This document shows, in pieces, positions 44,901 through 55,997 of a stretch of DNA of 64,000 nt. The notes under the pieces were generated by a model. It saw only the letters and a list, made by a program, of their open reading frames with translations, had not been told where the DNA came from and did no database searches. Numbering within the stretch: position 1 is the first letter of the stretch; each line of letters opens with the position of its first letter. The DNA lies in the NCBI GenBank assembly GCA_950097015.1, contig CATNEN010000007.1, positions 558,001 to 622,000 of the forward strand, read 5' to 3'. Source of the DNA: Macrostomum hystrix. Taxonomy: Eukaryota; Platyhelminthes; Macrostomidae. A program made the translations under genes and the position numbers.

Positions 44901-47635
44901 GAAAGTTCACCGTATGAATCAATCTTTTCCGCCCTTTACGATGACGAAACTTTCAAAGCCATTCGGCGTCAGCATCGTCGAGATATTCAGCGATTCTTGT
45001 AGGAGACCCTGGTGACAAGGACAAATAACATTGCTCTGGAGTCAGTATTAAACTTCTATGGCGAATCCATATTGGCTCAAAGATAAAACAATAACCGCTA
45101 TAATCAATACAATATAATAAACAATAATAGCCTACATGCATGTTTCATATTGAAACATTTTCAGCAGAAAAGTTATGCCTATATTATTGGTTTTCGCCAC
45201 CAGACACCCCGACAACAATCGTTGAATGTCTCGATGATGCGCATGCTTTGTGATTCTGTGATACATTAACATAAAAATCTGGGTGTTTGAAAAAAACCTT
45301 TTTACTTTACTTTATTGCAGGGGGCCTGTGGCACTCGACGCACAAGCGCAGGAACGGCATGCCCCCAAGCCGGCGAACTAGGTGTGAGTCGCCCATCGCG
45401 CCATCTGGATCCCTGGACACAGGCACCTCACACACAGCCGCAAGCCAAGCGGGGAAGGGGGCGGCAGCCGGAGTGACTCTCACCCCAGGCCCGCACACAC
45501 ACAGAGCTGACCAAACCAGGGGAGGACTTAGATGCCTGAGGGGTTGGGACGAGAGGACCAAGCCACGCGCGCAGACGGCTGGTGAAACCTCGCCGCTCAG
45601 AGCACGCATGGCTGGTGCACACCCGCCCCACCCCCATACAACGCCTCACACCCGGCCCAACGCACAAACACAAACACAAAGAAGCAGGCATGCAGAAGGC
45701 AGGGGTTAAGCTATTTTAAATTAGCTTTGGTTGCCCATAATAAGGTGCATCTCCGCAAGTCACTACTTCGCAAACCTCCATCTAAGCCCCGAAATAATCG
45801 TGACTTGGAGGGAGAAACGAACCAGCGACCATTGGAAAGTGAGGCAGCGCCACTCACTCTCCCCCGTTTGAAAAACCCCAGTGTTCTTTCAACTGTTAAC
45901 CCAGCCGAATGAATAAAAACACGTTAGCTCAGTGGGCACACGAGATCCGCTCACCGATCTGGCCAAGGGATGTTCATGAACTGCGACCACCAGCGCTGGA
46001 CCACAACGCTGACGTAGAAGCCGAGGACGAAGGTCACGGGCAGGATGCTCTCAAAGGTGCCGCAGTAGACGACCACCTTTTCGAATAGCCTGTACGGTTT
46101 TTACCAGGGGGAGTTTGAAGTTTTTTTAAAGGTGTTTTCCTGCAGCGAGTGACTGTGCCCGTGATGAGAGACTGTTCTTAAATGTGCTTGCTTCCAGTGA
46201 GAGACGGTGCATGTGTGAGTAAATCCTGATTATATATAGCCAGTTATCGAACACAGACAAGACTATTGCCGCGCATATATTTTGTACATTATTATAGCAT
46301 GGGATTGTTGCCTAGTCGTTAGAGCGTCAGGCTAACGACTTGAAGGTCAGTTGTTCGATTCCCGACTCCACTGGAACATTTAGTCTCCTTTGGCAAGGCC
46401 TACACACCTGATATTAATAATAATAATTGCAGGAGGGCTGCTGGCAATGGCACATCAACAGGACTCTGATGACTCCTGAGCACACATGCCACAGATACTG
46501 TACAGAGGCACACACTCACACAGGTGTGTACATCTGCCCTGACTTTCTCATCGTCAGGCAGTGCACACTTCCACTGTGCCTTGGAGGTTGACCCTCAAGG
46601 GCGTAAGTTGCACTCCAAGCCCCCAAGCCTTCCCTCCGCGGCTGCGCCCCTTGCAAGACACTTAGCTCTGCTTAAACTTCGTTCATCCAGCTGTTAAATA
46701 GGTACCAGCATTAGCTGTGGTAAGTGAGGGTAGGTGTGGCTTCTCACCAGTCCACGGACTGAATAGCCGTACGCAGCCTTCAGATGCACAGCACTGGGGC
46801 AGTGCTGTCGGCTGCACATCTGAACCAATTCGGGTAGGTGCAATCAATTTTTTTCTTTTTATAAATATTGTAGCTGCTACACGGTTTTCATATTGAAAAG
46901 TAGCTGCTCTACTACATTTGTGTCATGTAGGTGCATGATGCACCTGTGCCTTGTGCAAGCAATTTGTGTCCCTGAGCAAGGAATTCGACTTAATGACAAT
47001 TAGTTTAAAAACAATGGGTTGAATATCTGTAAACACACGTTTTGGAAGAGCCGCGCGATTGCTGCGGCTGCGCCACTGCAGCTGTACATACTTACGTAAG
47101 ACATACCTACGGCAGTCTTACGTTAGCTAGTACAGGCAGTTCTTAGCCTGATGTTGTCAGAGTTGAAGTTGGCAATTAGTCACCGGATGCATTGTGCTAA
47201 TGAACTAGCCGCTTGTTAAAAGCCTTTTTCGTTGTTTATATTCATATTCGACCGTACAGTCCGCAAAATGCATGTTATTACCTTTGCAAAGAACGTCACT
47301 CCAACACAGAAAACCAGGCTTAGCGTTTGTCAAAGTTATTTTTTGCGGGAGCCTTTTAATTCCTTTGAGGTTAGACCTCGTTTCTCATTATTCAAGGCCA
47401 AAAAACAAATAAGCAAAATAAGCAAAACAAAATTCGAGACCAAAATCTCAATTTACTTCTTCTGCGCTTGGTTCAACGCGAACCGGTAGACGCACGAGCC
47501 CGCGGCGTACAGTGTACAGAAGATTAGCAGCTCCAGAAACACCAGCTTGTACACTGACGCTCGCCAGATGGTTAGCAGGCGGGCCAGACCGAACAGTCGA
47601 ACAGATGTGACTCGGTAGGAATACGAGAAGGTCAT
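41935..47635 (-). CDS. Bestrophin, calcium-activated anion channel
   Basis: Eight exons on the minus strand: 47635-47457, 46089-45955, 44771-44605, 44342-44182, 44037-43960, 43339-43163, 43086-42597, 42476-41935. They give 642 residues in unbroken phase. Bestrophins are pentameric plasma-membrane chloride/bicarbonate channels gated by calcium. Family signatures in order: MTFSYSYRV start, LPVTFVLGFYVSVVVQRWW, INIPWPDR-like NIPWPDR, LRRTIIRYLLLSEVL, KYWLPTHWC, YDWISLPLVYTQ, IDLYVPIDTLMQLFFYLGWL, then the calcium-clasp acidic run NPFGEDDDDFE, and DRNLKVGLYAVD. The core spans about residues 1-380. The long tail is low complexity, with an Asp/Glu-rich stretch and Gln/Lys repeats, as in other bestrophins. 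The intron after exon 3 uses a GC donor (AAG|GCGAGT), which the phase requires. Introns hold SINEs and retroposons. The acceptor of the last exon (CTGAAAG) is weak. Confidence 0.93.
43376..43620 (-). mobile_element. Short retroposon (family Y), copy 1, in a bestrophin intron
   Basis: Shared with 46408-46655. On the minus strand it begins near GGGGCGCAGCC and ends in CCCTCCTGCAATTATTATTATT, a short tandem 3' tail typical of LINE/SINE insertions. Next to it, at about 43725-43800, is a fragment resembling the SINE 3' part (GTCCATGGACTGAGC). Confidence 0.65.
44385..44540 (-). mobile_element. tRNA-derived SINE
   Basis: On the minus strand the copy reads GTGGTTAAGCC...GACTTGAAGGTCGGGGTTCGATGCCCGAC (box B at 44476-44466). 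The body follows (TTTAGCAAGACACTTAACTT, CTTCAGCTCACCCAGCT). It is the same family as 40409 and 46302 and lies in the bestrophin intron between exons 3 and 4. Confidence 0.75.
45310..45720 (-). mobile_element. Probable LINE 3' fragment in a bestrophin intron
   Basis: A GC-rich island in an AT-rich intron. On the minus strand it ends GGCCCCCTGCAATAAAGTAAAGTAAA, i.e. a short tandem tail like those of Y and the LINE at 52168. The minus frame (45609-45307) ends with a Cys/His-bearing RLCVECHRPPAIK. I cannot name the family. Confidence 0.4.
46302..46850 (+). mobile_element. tRNA-derived SINE split by a Y retroposon
   Basis: The head (46302-46395) has the tRNA-like box B TGTTCGATTCC. The body resumes at about 46655 with AAGACACTTAGCTCTGCTTA and ends with CAGTCCACGGACTGAATAGC and a GC-rich end. 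The interruption carries GCAAG on both sides (TTGGCAAG, then TTGCAAG), consistent with a target duplication. Confidence 0.75.
46408..46655 (-). mobile_element. Short retroposon (family Y), copy 2, inserted in the SINE
   Basis: Homologous to 43376-43620, with the same (ATT)n tail read on the minus strand and the shared stretch ACAGGTGTGTACATCTGCCC. It is younger than the SINE it interrupts. Confidence 0.7.
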
Positions 47636-47644
47636 TTTCCACAC

Positions 47645-48800
47645 CTCACCCGATGCTGTGCACGTATGCCACTATGCAGGTAAAGCCGGTAGGTGGGCAA
47701 TTGTAGATCTCTTTTTCTAAGCTGCCTCGAAATTCCAGTTAATTAGCCTTGCATATAACAAATTCTAGTTGTTATATAGCAAAATTTGCACGAATGCAAT
47801 ACGTTGCATTAATGTACGCAGGGCTCTAATTTACATTCATTTATTAATTTCTGTGCTTGAAAGAATAATGTACTGGAATAGAACAATATTATACCCTGTC
47901 AGTGGCAATTCGTTGCGCAGAAATAAATAGAGAGCTGCGAGCTAAGAGAGGAAGAGAGAGACGAATCACAGGGTATAATCTTAGTACCTGCTAAGCGTAA
48001 CTACCGGCAAGTTTATTAATAGTTTTTGGCGCGAAAATACACATACGTATAATATAATTTTGTGGCCTTTTACATATGTACATGATGAAATAAGACTATA
48101 AAATACATGTGCTGTTCATCGAACAGTAAAATCTACAGACGCTTTGCAATGTCATTTTTTAAAGCTGTAAGTGAAAATTTTCTGAAAAAACAAGCACATG
48201 CCATGGCCTACCTACAGTAGAATGTATAGACGCAGCACTCAAAATTGACTATTAAAAATGATAAAAGCTAGCCACTCTATTGAAACAAATTCAAATTTAA
48301 GTGTGTACGTAGTAGACATTGGTACTTTTTTCACTGAGAACTTTCAAGTTCATCCCCTATTAGTATAAAGCAGCATTCGTGGAGCTTATTAATTTATTGT
48401 GTTTATTTTTACTAAAGTTTACTATATAGTGTGACATAAACTTATGCTCTCAATGTCGACGTATGACTGGCTATAGGCCTTTACTGGTGTACGTATAACT
48501 GAAAAGATCGTTAAAACTTAGATAATTGTATATAAATTTATATTATAACTCAATGAAAAAATATACAATTTAACATGACACTACGTAATATATACAACTC
48601 CCGTAATACAACCATTATGCGGGAGATTTTCGATCAAACTTTGCTGGAAAAGTAAAAGAAGTAAGTAAGTTCGTAAAAGTAAGTTCGCATGAACCATTGG
48701 TGTTGCAATTTATGCGTCCCGTTTTTACACTTTATGTTGCACACATACAATTGGCAATCGGAAAAGCATTCCTAAATCTTTCTGTAATCTGAACTATTTA
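47645..48800. other. Intergenic stretch upstream of bestrophin
   Basis: AT-rich, with no exon recognised. The bestrophin promoter should lie in its first part; the only candidate I can point to is loose TATA-like sequence. Confidence 0.4.
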
Positions 48801-49244
48801 TGACGAAGTTTCGGTCCCAATGTATAGGCGTAGCGGTTCGGTCTATTTGAATAGCAGTAAGGTAAATTATTATTCGGCAGTAAATTGGGTCTTCGAATAA
48901 CGAGATCGCTTAACGGTGAATGCTGGCTATATGACTTAGAGATATGTTAGATGAATCAAGATTCACTTAAAAGCAGTTACGGCTACAGTTGAAATTAGCC
49001 ACACTTAAATAATAGCCAGCACTCAGTCGTAGAACCAGAACCAGGCACGGGGGGAGAGAGAGTCTTCCTGGAAAGGCCTAATTAGAACATTTGAATACGA
49101 CTATATAGTATACTAAAACAAATTAATTATAAATATTAATGTAGAACCAAAGTAATATCGCTAACAATTATATCTAACGAAAATAATGTACATAATTCTA
49201 ACTAGCATATTAAAATTACATTCAATTAGAGAGACAACGTCACA
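48801..49244 (-). repeat. 3' LTR of the deleted element
   Basis: Same length as 58725-59168 with only a few substitutions. Immediately inside it, at 49245-49258, the minus strand reads GAGAGGGAGGCGAG, a good polypurine tract for plus-strand priming. Confidence 0.88.
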
Positions 49245-50066
49245 CTCGCCTCCCTCTCAGAAGATTAATAGCCTACTAACAGTAGTGGCTACGAACATCG
49301 AAATGGCTTGCGAAAAAAAAACGATTTGCGATTTGAACATTGCTGCTACGTTATTAGAGTTATTATAATAGCTGTCTAGAAATATTTTGAAAATGAGATT
49401 ACCAATGGCAGTTTCAAGTGGCATTAAACTTCAAAGACGAACGGCAAAAACGGAATATCGAGTGGCAAAACTGAACGACGAATGACAAAAATTCGAACAA
49501 AAACGAAAGGCAAAATTCAGCAAGATATTGGCAAATTGAACAACGTCATCAAACCATAGAGGAAATAAAAGGAATTGAAAATATTTATGTTTTAGCAAAT
49601 GCAATGTTTTTTTATTTTTAAACAAAACTGACAACTTGACAAACACGAGAATTGTCTAGGACTGGCGAAAATTTCGGCGAATCGGCGGCGGAGCGAAGAC
49701 CTGGACGGCCTCGACTACAGCACCAGCGGCTGCAGCCAAGCTAAGCTCCTAACTACAGGCTACAAACAATGACTAAGACAAAAGCCTACTCTATGGCCAA
49801 AACCTAATCCGAAGATTCAAGGCTCGACCGCAGAGATACTAAACTAAGGACAAAATGAAGAGATTGGCGAAAGCTATTAAAGAAAAGCTAACAGGCACAC
49901 AGAACACAGGCAGCATACGACACGACTACACCTTAGCTCTCGCTACCTCTCCTGAACAGATTGACCAGCGTGGAAAGGAATCTGACCGGCGGCCTCACTT
50001 GCCGGCCGGACCTCGTAACAGTGCAAGCTGGTCTCTGTGCCTGGTCTGTCTGATCGTGTTCGTGTT

Positions 50067-51611
50067 CTATTTGTGGTTGTGGTTCTGGTGGCAGATTTGG
50101 ACTATTGCTGTTGCCTGAGGATCTGGATTTGGCTCTGCTGTGACTTCAACTTCAGCACCGATGTCTGGCACCTGTTCATTATTGGCAATGTTTACTGCTT
50201 GTGGTGCTTGTTCAGGTTGCACCTCGGGTAATGAATCTAGTTTAGTGACTGGTTGAGCATTTGGCTGTTCCACTGGCAGTGTTTTGATTGGCTGTTGAAC
50301 TGGCTGTGTGACTGGCTGTGTGATTGATGACGATTGGCTTCTCGGAAAAGAGCGGCTCTTCTGACCCGCAGGTGGGACAGTGACCAAGTCTGGTTCGGAA
50401 GTCGAGTCAGAACTAAAGCTCAGCTGTCTGGGGCTGGAATCCAGATCTCCTTGTCCTAGCTTAGATGAGCGTGGCATCCTTGCTACGGTGTCTAATCTAA
50501 ATCTATCAACCACATCCTGATAGTTTGGCTGGCGGATGCACCTCTTCATCCGGTCTACGTTATAGATGTTGTGACTAGGATTCGGGACTCTGAACGGATT
50601 CTCTCGCGAAAACTCTGGAATCAACCTATAGTTTCTCTCAGAGACCTTCTGAATAACCTAATTGTACGGACCAAACCAAACAGCTGGGTCGAGGCCCTTG
50701 TGGTCGGGGTTTAGAACCCACACTAGCTCTCCAACCTCGTAGCTTGACTTATAAACCGATCTGTCATAGTAACGCTTCTGCCTAGCCTGTGCCTTCTTCC
50801 TAACAGCCCGTGCGGTGGCAGAGGTTTCGACAAGAGTTCGGTGGAGTCGGTGCGCGTAACTGTCCGGGTCATAGCAATCTTGCCTTGGTGCGTTGTACAT
50901 CAGGTCTAGGAGCATTTGAAATTCACGGCCCAGAAAAAGCTTAGCAGGTGTCATGCCTGTCGATTCGGATTCTAGAGAGCGGATGCTCATTCCTACACAC
51001 CTAGCGGCAAAGGGCCAAGTCAGATGCCTCTCAGCACAGACTGCTCGAATTTGACTCTTAATAGTCTGGATGTTGCGTTCCACCTTCCCGTTGGCCTGGG
51101 GGCGGCGAGCAGTGATTCTAACGGTATCGATCTCTAGCAAGCGGGTCAGCTCTGCAACAATGTTATTTATGAATGCTGTGCCATTGTCCGAGACCATTTG
51201 CTCCATAGCACCGTAGCGAACAATCCACTCTGTCAGGATTGCTGCCGCGGTTGTCTCGGCAGTTACGTCTTTCACAGGGACAATTTCCACAAATCTGGTG
51301 AATCTGTCAATCATTACAAGCAGATACCGGTAGCCTTCCTGTTCAGGGAACGGTCCGCAATGGTCTACATGCACGACCTGGTTCGGGTACCCGGCTAGGG
51401 TTGGCTGCATCGGAGCTTTGTTCTTTCGCTTGCATTTCTTAGTGCACACTTCTTGCTGCACACCGCTCGGCTCGGATCGGTTCGGTTCAGCTTGGCTTGG
51501 CTTGTTCGCAGATGGCAGGTGCCCTTCAATCGCAGGCCCATTCAACCCGCGAGGCGATGCTCTGATGCTAACCGATTGTTGTTGGCCGCTGTTGCAACTG
51601 CAGGCTGGCAC
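50067..51611 (-). pseudogene. Gypsy-type integrase fragment
   Basis: The frame 51611-50658 has the end of the HHCC finger (CTKKCKRKN), then the integrase core with D in VHVDHCGPF and VSDNGTAF and E in ANGKVERNI. The C-terminal part has VWVLNPDHKG and WFGPYN. A TAG at 50658 interrupts it, and the same frame continues with VIQKVSERNYRL in 50624-50067. The tail is Pro/Gln-rich and unremarkable. The protein starts abruptly: everything upstream of the zinc finger is missing. The fragment is related to, but distinct from, the integrase of the intact element at 3265. Confidence 0.85.
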
Positions 51612-52155
51612 CGGCTGCCGTAGTAGCTGTTGTCGTGAACAGCTGGTGTAGGGCCGCTGCTGCCGGCGTTTGGCTAATTGACTGCTATTGCTGATGTTGT
51701 AAGTGACGACCCGGCGGAAATGCTTTGCAGTGCTAGCCTGACTCGCCTAGTCCACAAAAATCAAGCGGGGCGCAGGCCGAGAGAACCCTTAGGCAATCGA
51801 TTGCAATGGCTAGGCGCAGTTCAACAGACGAGAGGGGTGGCGCTCGGCGGGCTAAAGCTTTGGGGTTGTTGCGCTTGCAATTAAGAGTTGATACTCCTAA
51901 CCAGGTGTGTTTAGTGGTCACGTGATTGGACACAGGCGCAGAGCACAGAGGTTGGCTGGTTGTCTGACCCTCCTTTAAGCTTAGCGTCTGACTCACTCTG
52001 CGAAGAAACACTGCCGATACGCTTAAGCTGATAAGGTTAGTTGTTGTTTACTTTCTCGATCGACTGTGTAGTAGGTAGGCTGTGCCGTGAACCGATAGTG
52101 CACGTGAACTGAATAGTCTGTGCCGTGAACCGAATCACTGTATCACTGTTGGACT

Positions 52156-52167
52156 TTAGTAGACGGT
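52156..52167. repeat. Target-site duplication of the LINE, left copy
   Basis: TTAGTAGACGGT, identical to 58608-58619. The two copies bracket the LINE exactly, with its 3' tail next to this copy. Confidence 0.88.
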
Positions 52168-52290
52168 CTTACTTGACTTACTTGACTTAGCGGCAGGGAG
52201 CCTCCATGACGGACGCAGCGAGGAGGCGGCTGATGCCGCCCATATCGCTAACCCCTGGCAGCCAGACAGCCTCCAGCGAGGCGGTGCCGC

Positions 52291-55200
52291 TCAGGGTGGT
52301 CCGTCGGTCGATTCCGCCGCGCGATCTTCCTCGCCATAGGCTGGGAAGAAATCAGCTCGGCCGGTATCCCGGAGGAAGTGGGCGAGCTGTGGGATGTTCT
52401 CGGGCGAGCAGGCTTCGGCGAGAGTCGGTGCCGGCCCGAGATGTTTTAGCCTGGCCCGGGTGAAGGCCGGGCAGTGGCAGATGAAATGCTCTGCATTTTC
52501 GCGTCCGGAGCAGCAGAAGGGACACGTTTCCTCAGGCACGTGGCCTTGAAGGTAGCGGTGTCTGGTGAAGCAGCCATGTCCCGAAAGAGCCATAGTGACT
52601 GCTCTTAGGTCTCTGCGGTTAAGCCTGAGTAAGGCCTTACGCAGGTTACTAGAGGGGGTTGGCACCGCAGCCCTGGACTGGCGACAGTTCAGGGTGCTGG
52701 ACCACCTCCTCCGGTGCTGGGTCTCCATCCAGCAGTTGATGCTGGAGTTGACAACTGAGATGGGGATCGGGGACTCCGGGCCCGGGCCCATCAGGGAGCT
52801 GGCTGCTCCAGCCTTAGCAAGCTGGTCCGCCATCTCATTCCCTGTGAACCCGGCATGCCCAGGGATCCATAGCAGCTCCACCTTGTTAGACTGCGCCAAC
52901 CCGTTTAACTGGGTGTTGCAGTCCAAGGTGGTTCTGGAGCGAGAGGTGCAGCGGCTGAGGGCCTTGAGGGCTGCTTGACTGTCGGAGTGAAAGAAGATCC
53001 TCCGACCAGCCAGCTGCCTCTGGCGCAGCTCAGCCGCACAGAAGCTGATGGCGAGCACTTCGTTTTGGAAAACGCTAGAGCTCTTGCCACAGTATTGGGA
53101 GTGGGTCCAGAGGACCTCACCACCCGAGGCGACGCACACTCCGAATCCCGATTTACCGTTCATCAGAGAGCCGTCAGTGTAACAGTGGACTGCCGGGTCA
53201 TCCCAGCAGTCCTTTACCTCATTACGAGGGGAGATGCTGACTTTGTACCTGTGGCTCCGGAGTAAAGTGGCCGGGGCCCCGTCCGAAAGGATGGTGAGCC
53301 CTCCGCACTCGCCCAGAGTTTTCAGGCAGAGGTCAGAGTGAGGCAGAAGGGAGCGCTTCGAGAAGGCTCGCGAATTCTGGAAGGAGACACCCGCATCAAG
53401 AAGACGACGGGTGGACTTTGCTGCTTCCCCCTTGACGAAAATGTCAATGGGTGTAGCGTTGAGGAAAGCATTCATGCCTTCGAAGGGAGTGGAGGGTGGG
53501 GCGCCCAGCGTCATACGACAGGCTCTGCCCTGCACCCTATAAAGCGCCTCCAGGTTTTTCTGGATGCCCATGGCGCTGGCCCAGATGAGGCCAGCGTAAG
53601 CGACGGACGGTCTAATGATCGCCGTGTAAATCCACCAAAGGTTCTTGGGGGTTAGCCCCCAGGTGGTGCCCACGGCACGCCTGACTTGCGCCAGTATGGC
53701 CAGGGCCCTCTTGGCCTTTGTGGTGATGTGTGGGGTCCAGTTAAGCCTATGGTCTAGCACGAGACCAAGGCACCGGACCTGCTTTTCCATGGCAATATTC
53801 TTGCCATAGAGAGTCAGAGGCTTAATGGTCCAGAGCAGTTTGCTGGTAAACATAACCGCAACGGTCTTGGACTCAGAGAGTCGGAGCCCGCATTGGTCCG
53901 CCCAGCGCACCGCCCTGTTGATAAAGCCCTGGATGAGGTCTCTGGTGGTTTCCGCCGAGGGGCCCGCGCAGATGGCGGTCACATCGTCGGCATATCCCAC
54001 CTTCAGGACTGGGTCTGGACGAGTGCTTTTCAGCAGCTCATCCATGACGAGATTCCACAGCAGTGGGGTGAGGACGCCGCCTTGGGGCCCTCCTTTTAGG
54101 ACAGGTGCCGAGAGCAGCCTTCCTTCGAGGTGGGCCACCACGTGGCGATGCCGGATCATGTACATGACCCAGCGAACGAGGTGGGGGTGAGTGGCCCTGG
54201 AGACCAGGGCCTCCTCAAAAGCTTCGAAAACAACGTTATCGAAGGCCCCCTCAATGTCTAGGAAGACAGCCAGGGCAAAACCGCTGCCCAGCACTGCCTT
54301 CTCGAGAGTCTCCACGATGCAGTGGAGGGCGCTCTCCGTGGACCGGCCCGCCCGAAAGGCGTGCTGGTTTGGGGAGAGCGGGGCCCTCCCTAGCTCTACA
54401 GTAAGAAGGCGCCAAAGCACCAGTCTTTCCATGAGCTTGAGGCAGGTGGAAGTCAAACTTATCGGGCGATAGGACTTGACCGAGCGATAGTCGCCTTTGG
54501 CGGGCTTCGGGATGAAGACGACCCGGGCTTCGTGCCACAGCGCTGGTACATAGCCCAGCACGATGCAGGCCCGTAGAAGTCTGCAGAGGAGATGGAGGAA
54601 GCGGCCATTTTTGACCGCTTCATGCAAAAAGGCCGTATAAATACCATCTGGCCCAGGTGCTTTGAAAGGGTTGAATGACTTTGCCGCGCGAACGATGCGG
54701 TCATTCGTGACGAGTGACTGAGCCAGGCCCTGACCTCCACGTGAGTGGTCGTCTGGGCCAAAGTGCGCCGGTACACTCGGGAAGAAATGCCCTAGCATAA
54801 GCTCGAGCGTTTCCTCCGGGCGCTCCGTGATCGAGCCGTCTGGCTTTTTGATCGATGAGAGCTTGGAGAAGCGGTCGTTGGTGAGCGCCTTTACCACGCG
54901 GGCCGTGGGCCGCGAGCCCTCAAGCCCTTCGCAGTATTGCCGCCACTTGTCCGCTTTTGCCCTTCTGACCCGGCCCTTAAACTCATGGATGGCGCGAGTA
55001 TAGGCCTCTTTGTCATCAGGGTCGTGCGAGATTTTCAGCCTCCTCTGGAGAGCCTTTGCTCGGCGTCTCAGGACTCCGAGCTCGGGGTTCCACCAGGGGG
55101 CCGATTTTTTGCCTTTGTAGGCTTTGAGCGGGCAAGCCATTTCGTAGGCCTCTGTGATGGCGCCGCCCAGCAGGGCAGCCACTCCATCTAGGTCCTGCGT

Positions 55201-55310
55201 GGTTGCCATGGCCATGGAGGGGTCGGAATCCCGAAGGCCCTCATGCAGCTTTTGGCTGAACACGGGCCAGTCGGTGTTTCTGACATGGCCCGCCTCCAGA
55301 CAGGCTTTTG
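52291..55310 (-). CDS. LINE ORF2, reverse transcriptase/RNase H part
   Basis: The annotated frame opens at about 55310 ([11 protein letters not shown]) and has an ATG at 55263. The RT domain carries [12 protein letters not shown], the catalytic [12 protein letters not shown] (about 54005-53965) and [14 protein letters not shown]. RNase H follows ([43 protein letters not shown]), then a CCHC finger ([18 protein letters not shown]). The RNase H domain places it in the I-group clades. It makes the cDNA by target-primed reverse transcription. It lies one frame away from the endonuclease part, and the switch falls at an A-run (T-run on plus, 55305-55309). Confidence 0.9.
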
Positions 55311-55997
55311 CTTCTTATCGGGGGTACCGATGTTGAAGCGAATGAAACGGTGGTCCGAGAGCGAGCTTTCGGTCTCCCACACCTCCCACCCCAGCACCCT
55401 TGGGAGGATGCCGGGTGAGGCCAGGGTGACGTCAAGCACCTCAGCCCACCGCCCATTGTCGAACGTGGGCGTGTTGCCTACATTGCAGAAGTTAAGAGGC
55501 GTGCCGCTAACGAAGGCCAGGAGCTCTTCGCCGCGGTCATTGATTTTTGAGCTACCCCAGTGGGTGTGATGCGAGTTTGCATCTCCCGCGAGGAGCAGCT
55601 CAAAATTTCGTGCCCTGGCGAAATCACAGAGGGCGACGAGGGTATCGCTGACCACGGGGGCGTCGCCTGCCAGGTAGGCGGATGCCACGAGGGTCAACTT
55701 GTTGGGCACAATGTGTGCAGATTGGATGACGCAGATGTCCCCGTTAGAGAGATCGGGTCTCATCCACGCATTTAAGGCTTTTGCAGCATAGATCAGTGAT
55801 CTAGGGCGGACAGAGTCTGCCATGCAGAAGCAGTCATAGCCAGCAGGAATGTTACTTGGCTTGTTTTTTGATAACCAGGGCTCCTGCACAAGTACAAGGC
55901 CCGGCATCGTGCGCTCTGTCGTGCGCATCAAATTGACTGATGCTGCCACACAGTGCTGGGTGTTAACTTGCAGACATGATATTCCGGGGATCATCAT
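55188..55997 (-). CDS. LINE ORF2, endonuclease part
   Basis: Probable start at ATG 55997 ([12 protein letters not shown]), which overlaps the end of ORF1 by about 35 bases. The frame also extends upstream through ORF1 but has no meaning there. It is an APE-type endonuclease: QEPW (catalytic Glu), [12 protein letters not shown] (Asp/Asn), LDVTLAS and SDHRFI (Asp-His). Sense continues to about 55310 (DKKQKP); beyond that the frame is a shadow ending at 55188. The product nicks the target DNA. One indel in a run of four or five A would join it to the RT part. Confidence 0.85.
   Translation of the reverse strand: MMIPGISCLQVNTQHCVAASVNLMRTTERTMPGLVLVQEPWLSKNKPSNIPAGYDCFCMADSVRPRSLIYAAKALNAWMRPDLSNGDICVIQSAHIVPNKLTLVASAYLAGDAPVVSDTLVALCDFARARNFELLLAGDANSHHTHWGSSKINDRGEELLAFVSGTPLNFCNVGNTPTFDNGRWAEVLDVTLASPGILPRVLGWEVWETESSLSDHRFIRFNIGTPDKKQKPVWRRAMSETPTGPCSAKSCMRAFGIPTPPWPWQPRRT

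Noticed and set aside
45287-45709. Pro/Thr/His-rich plus-strand protein
   Set aside because: It lies in a bestrophin intron in a GC-rich retroposon fragment, with no domain and no consistent splice sites.
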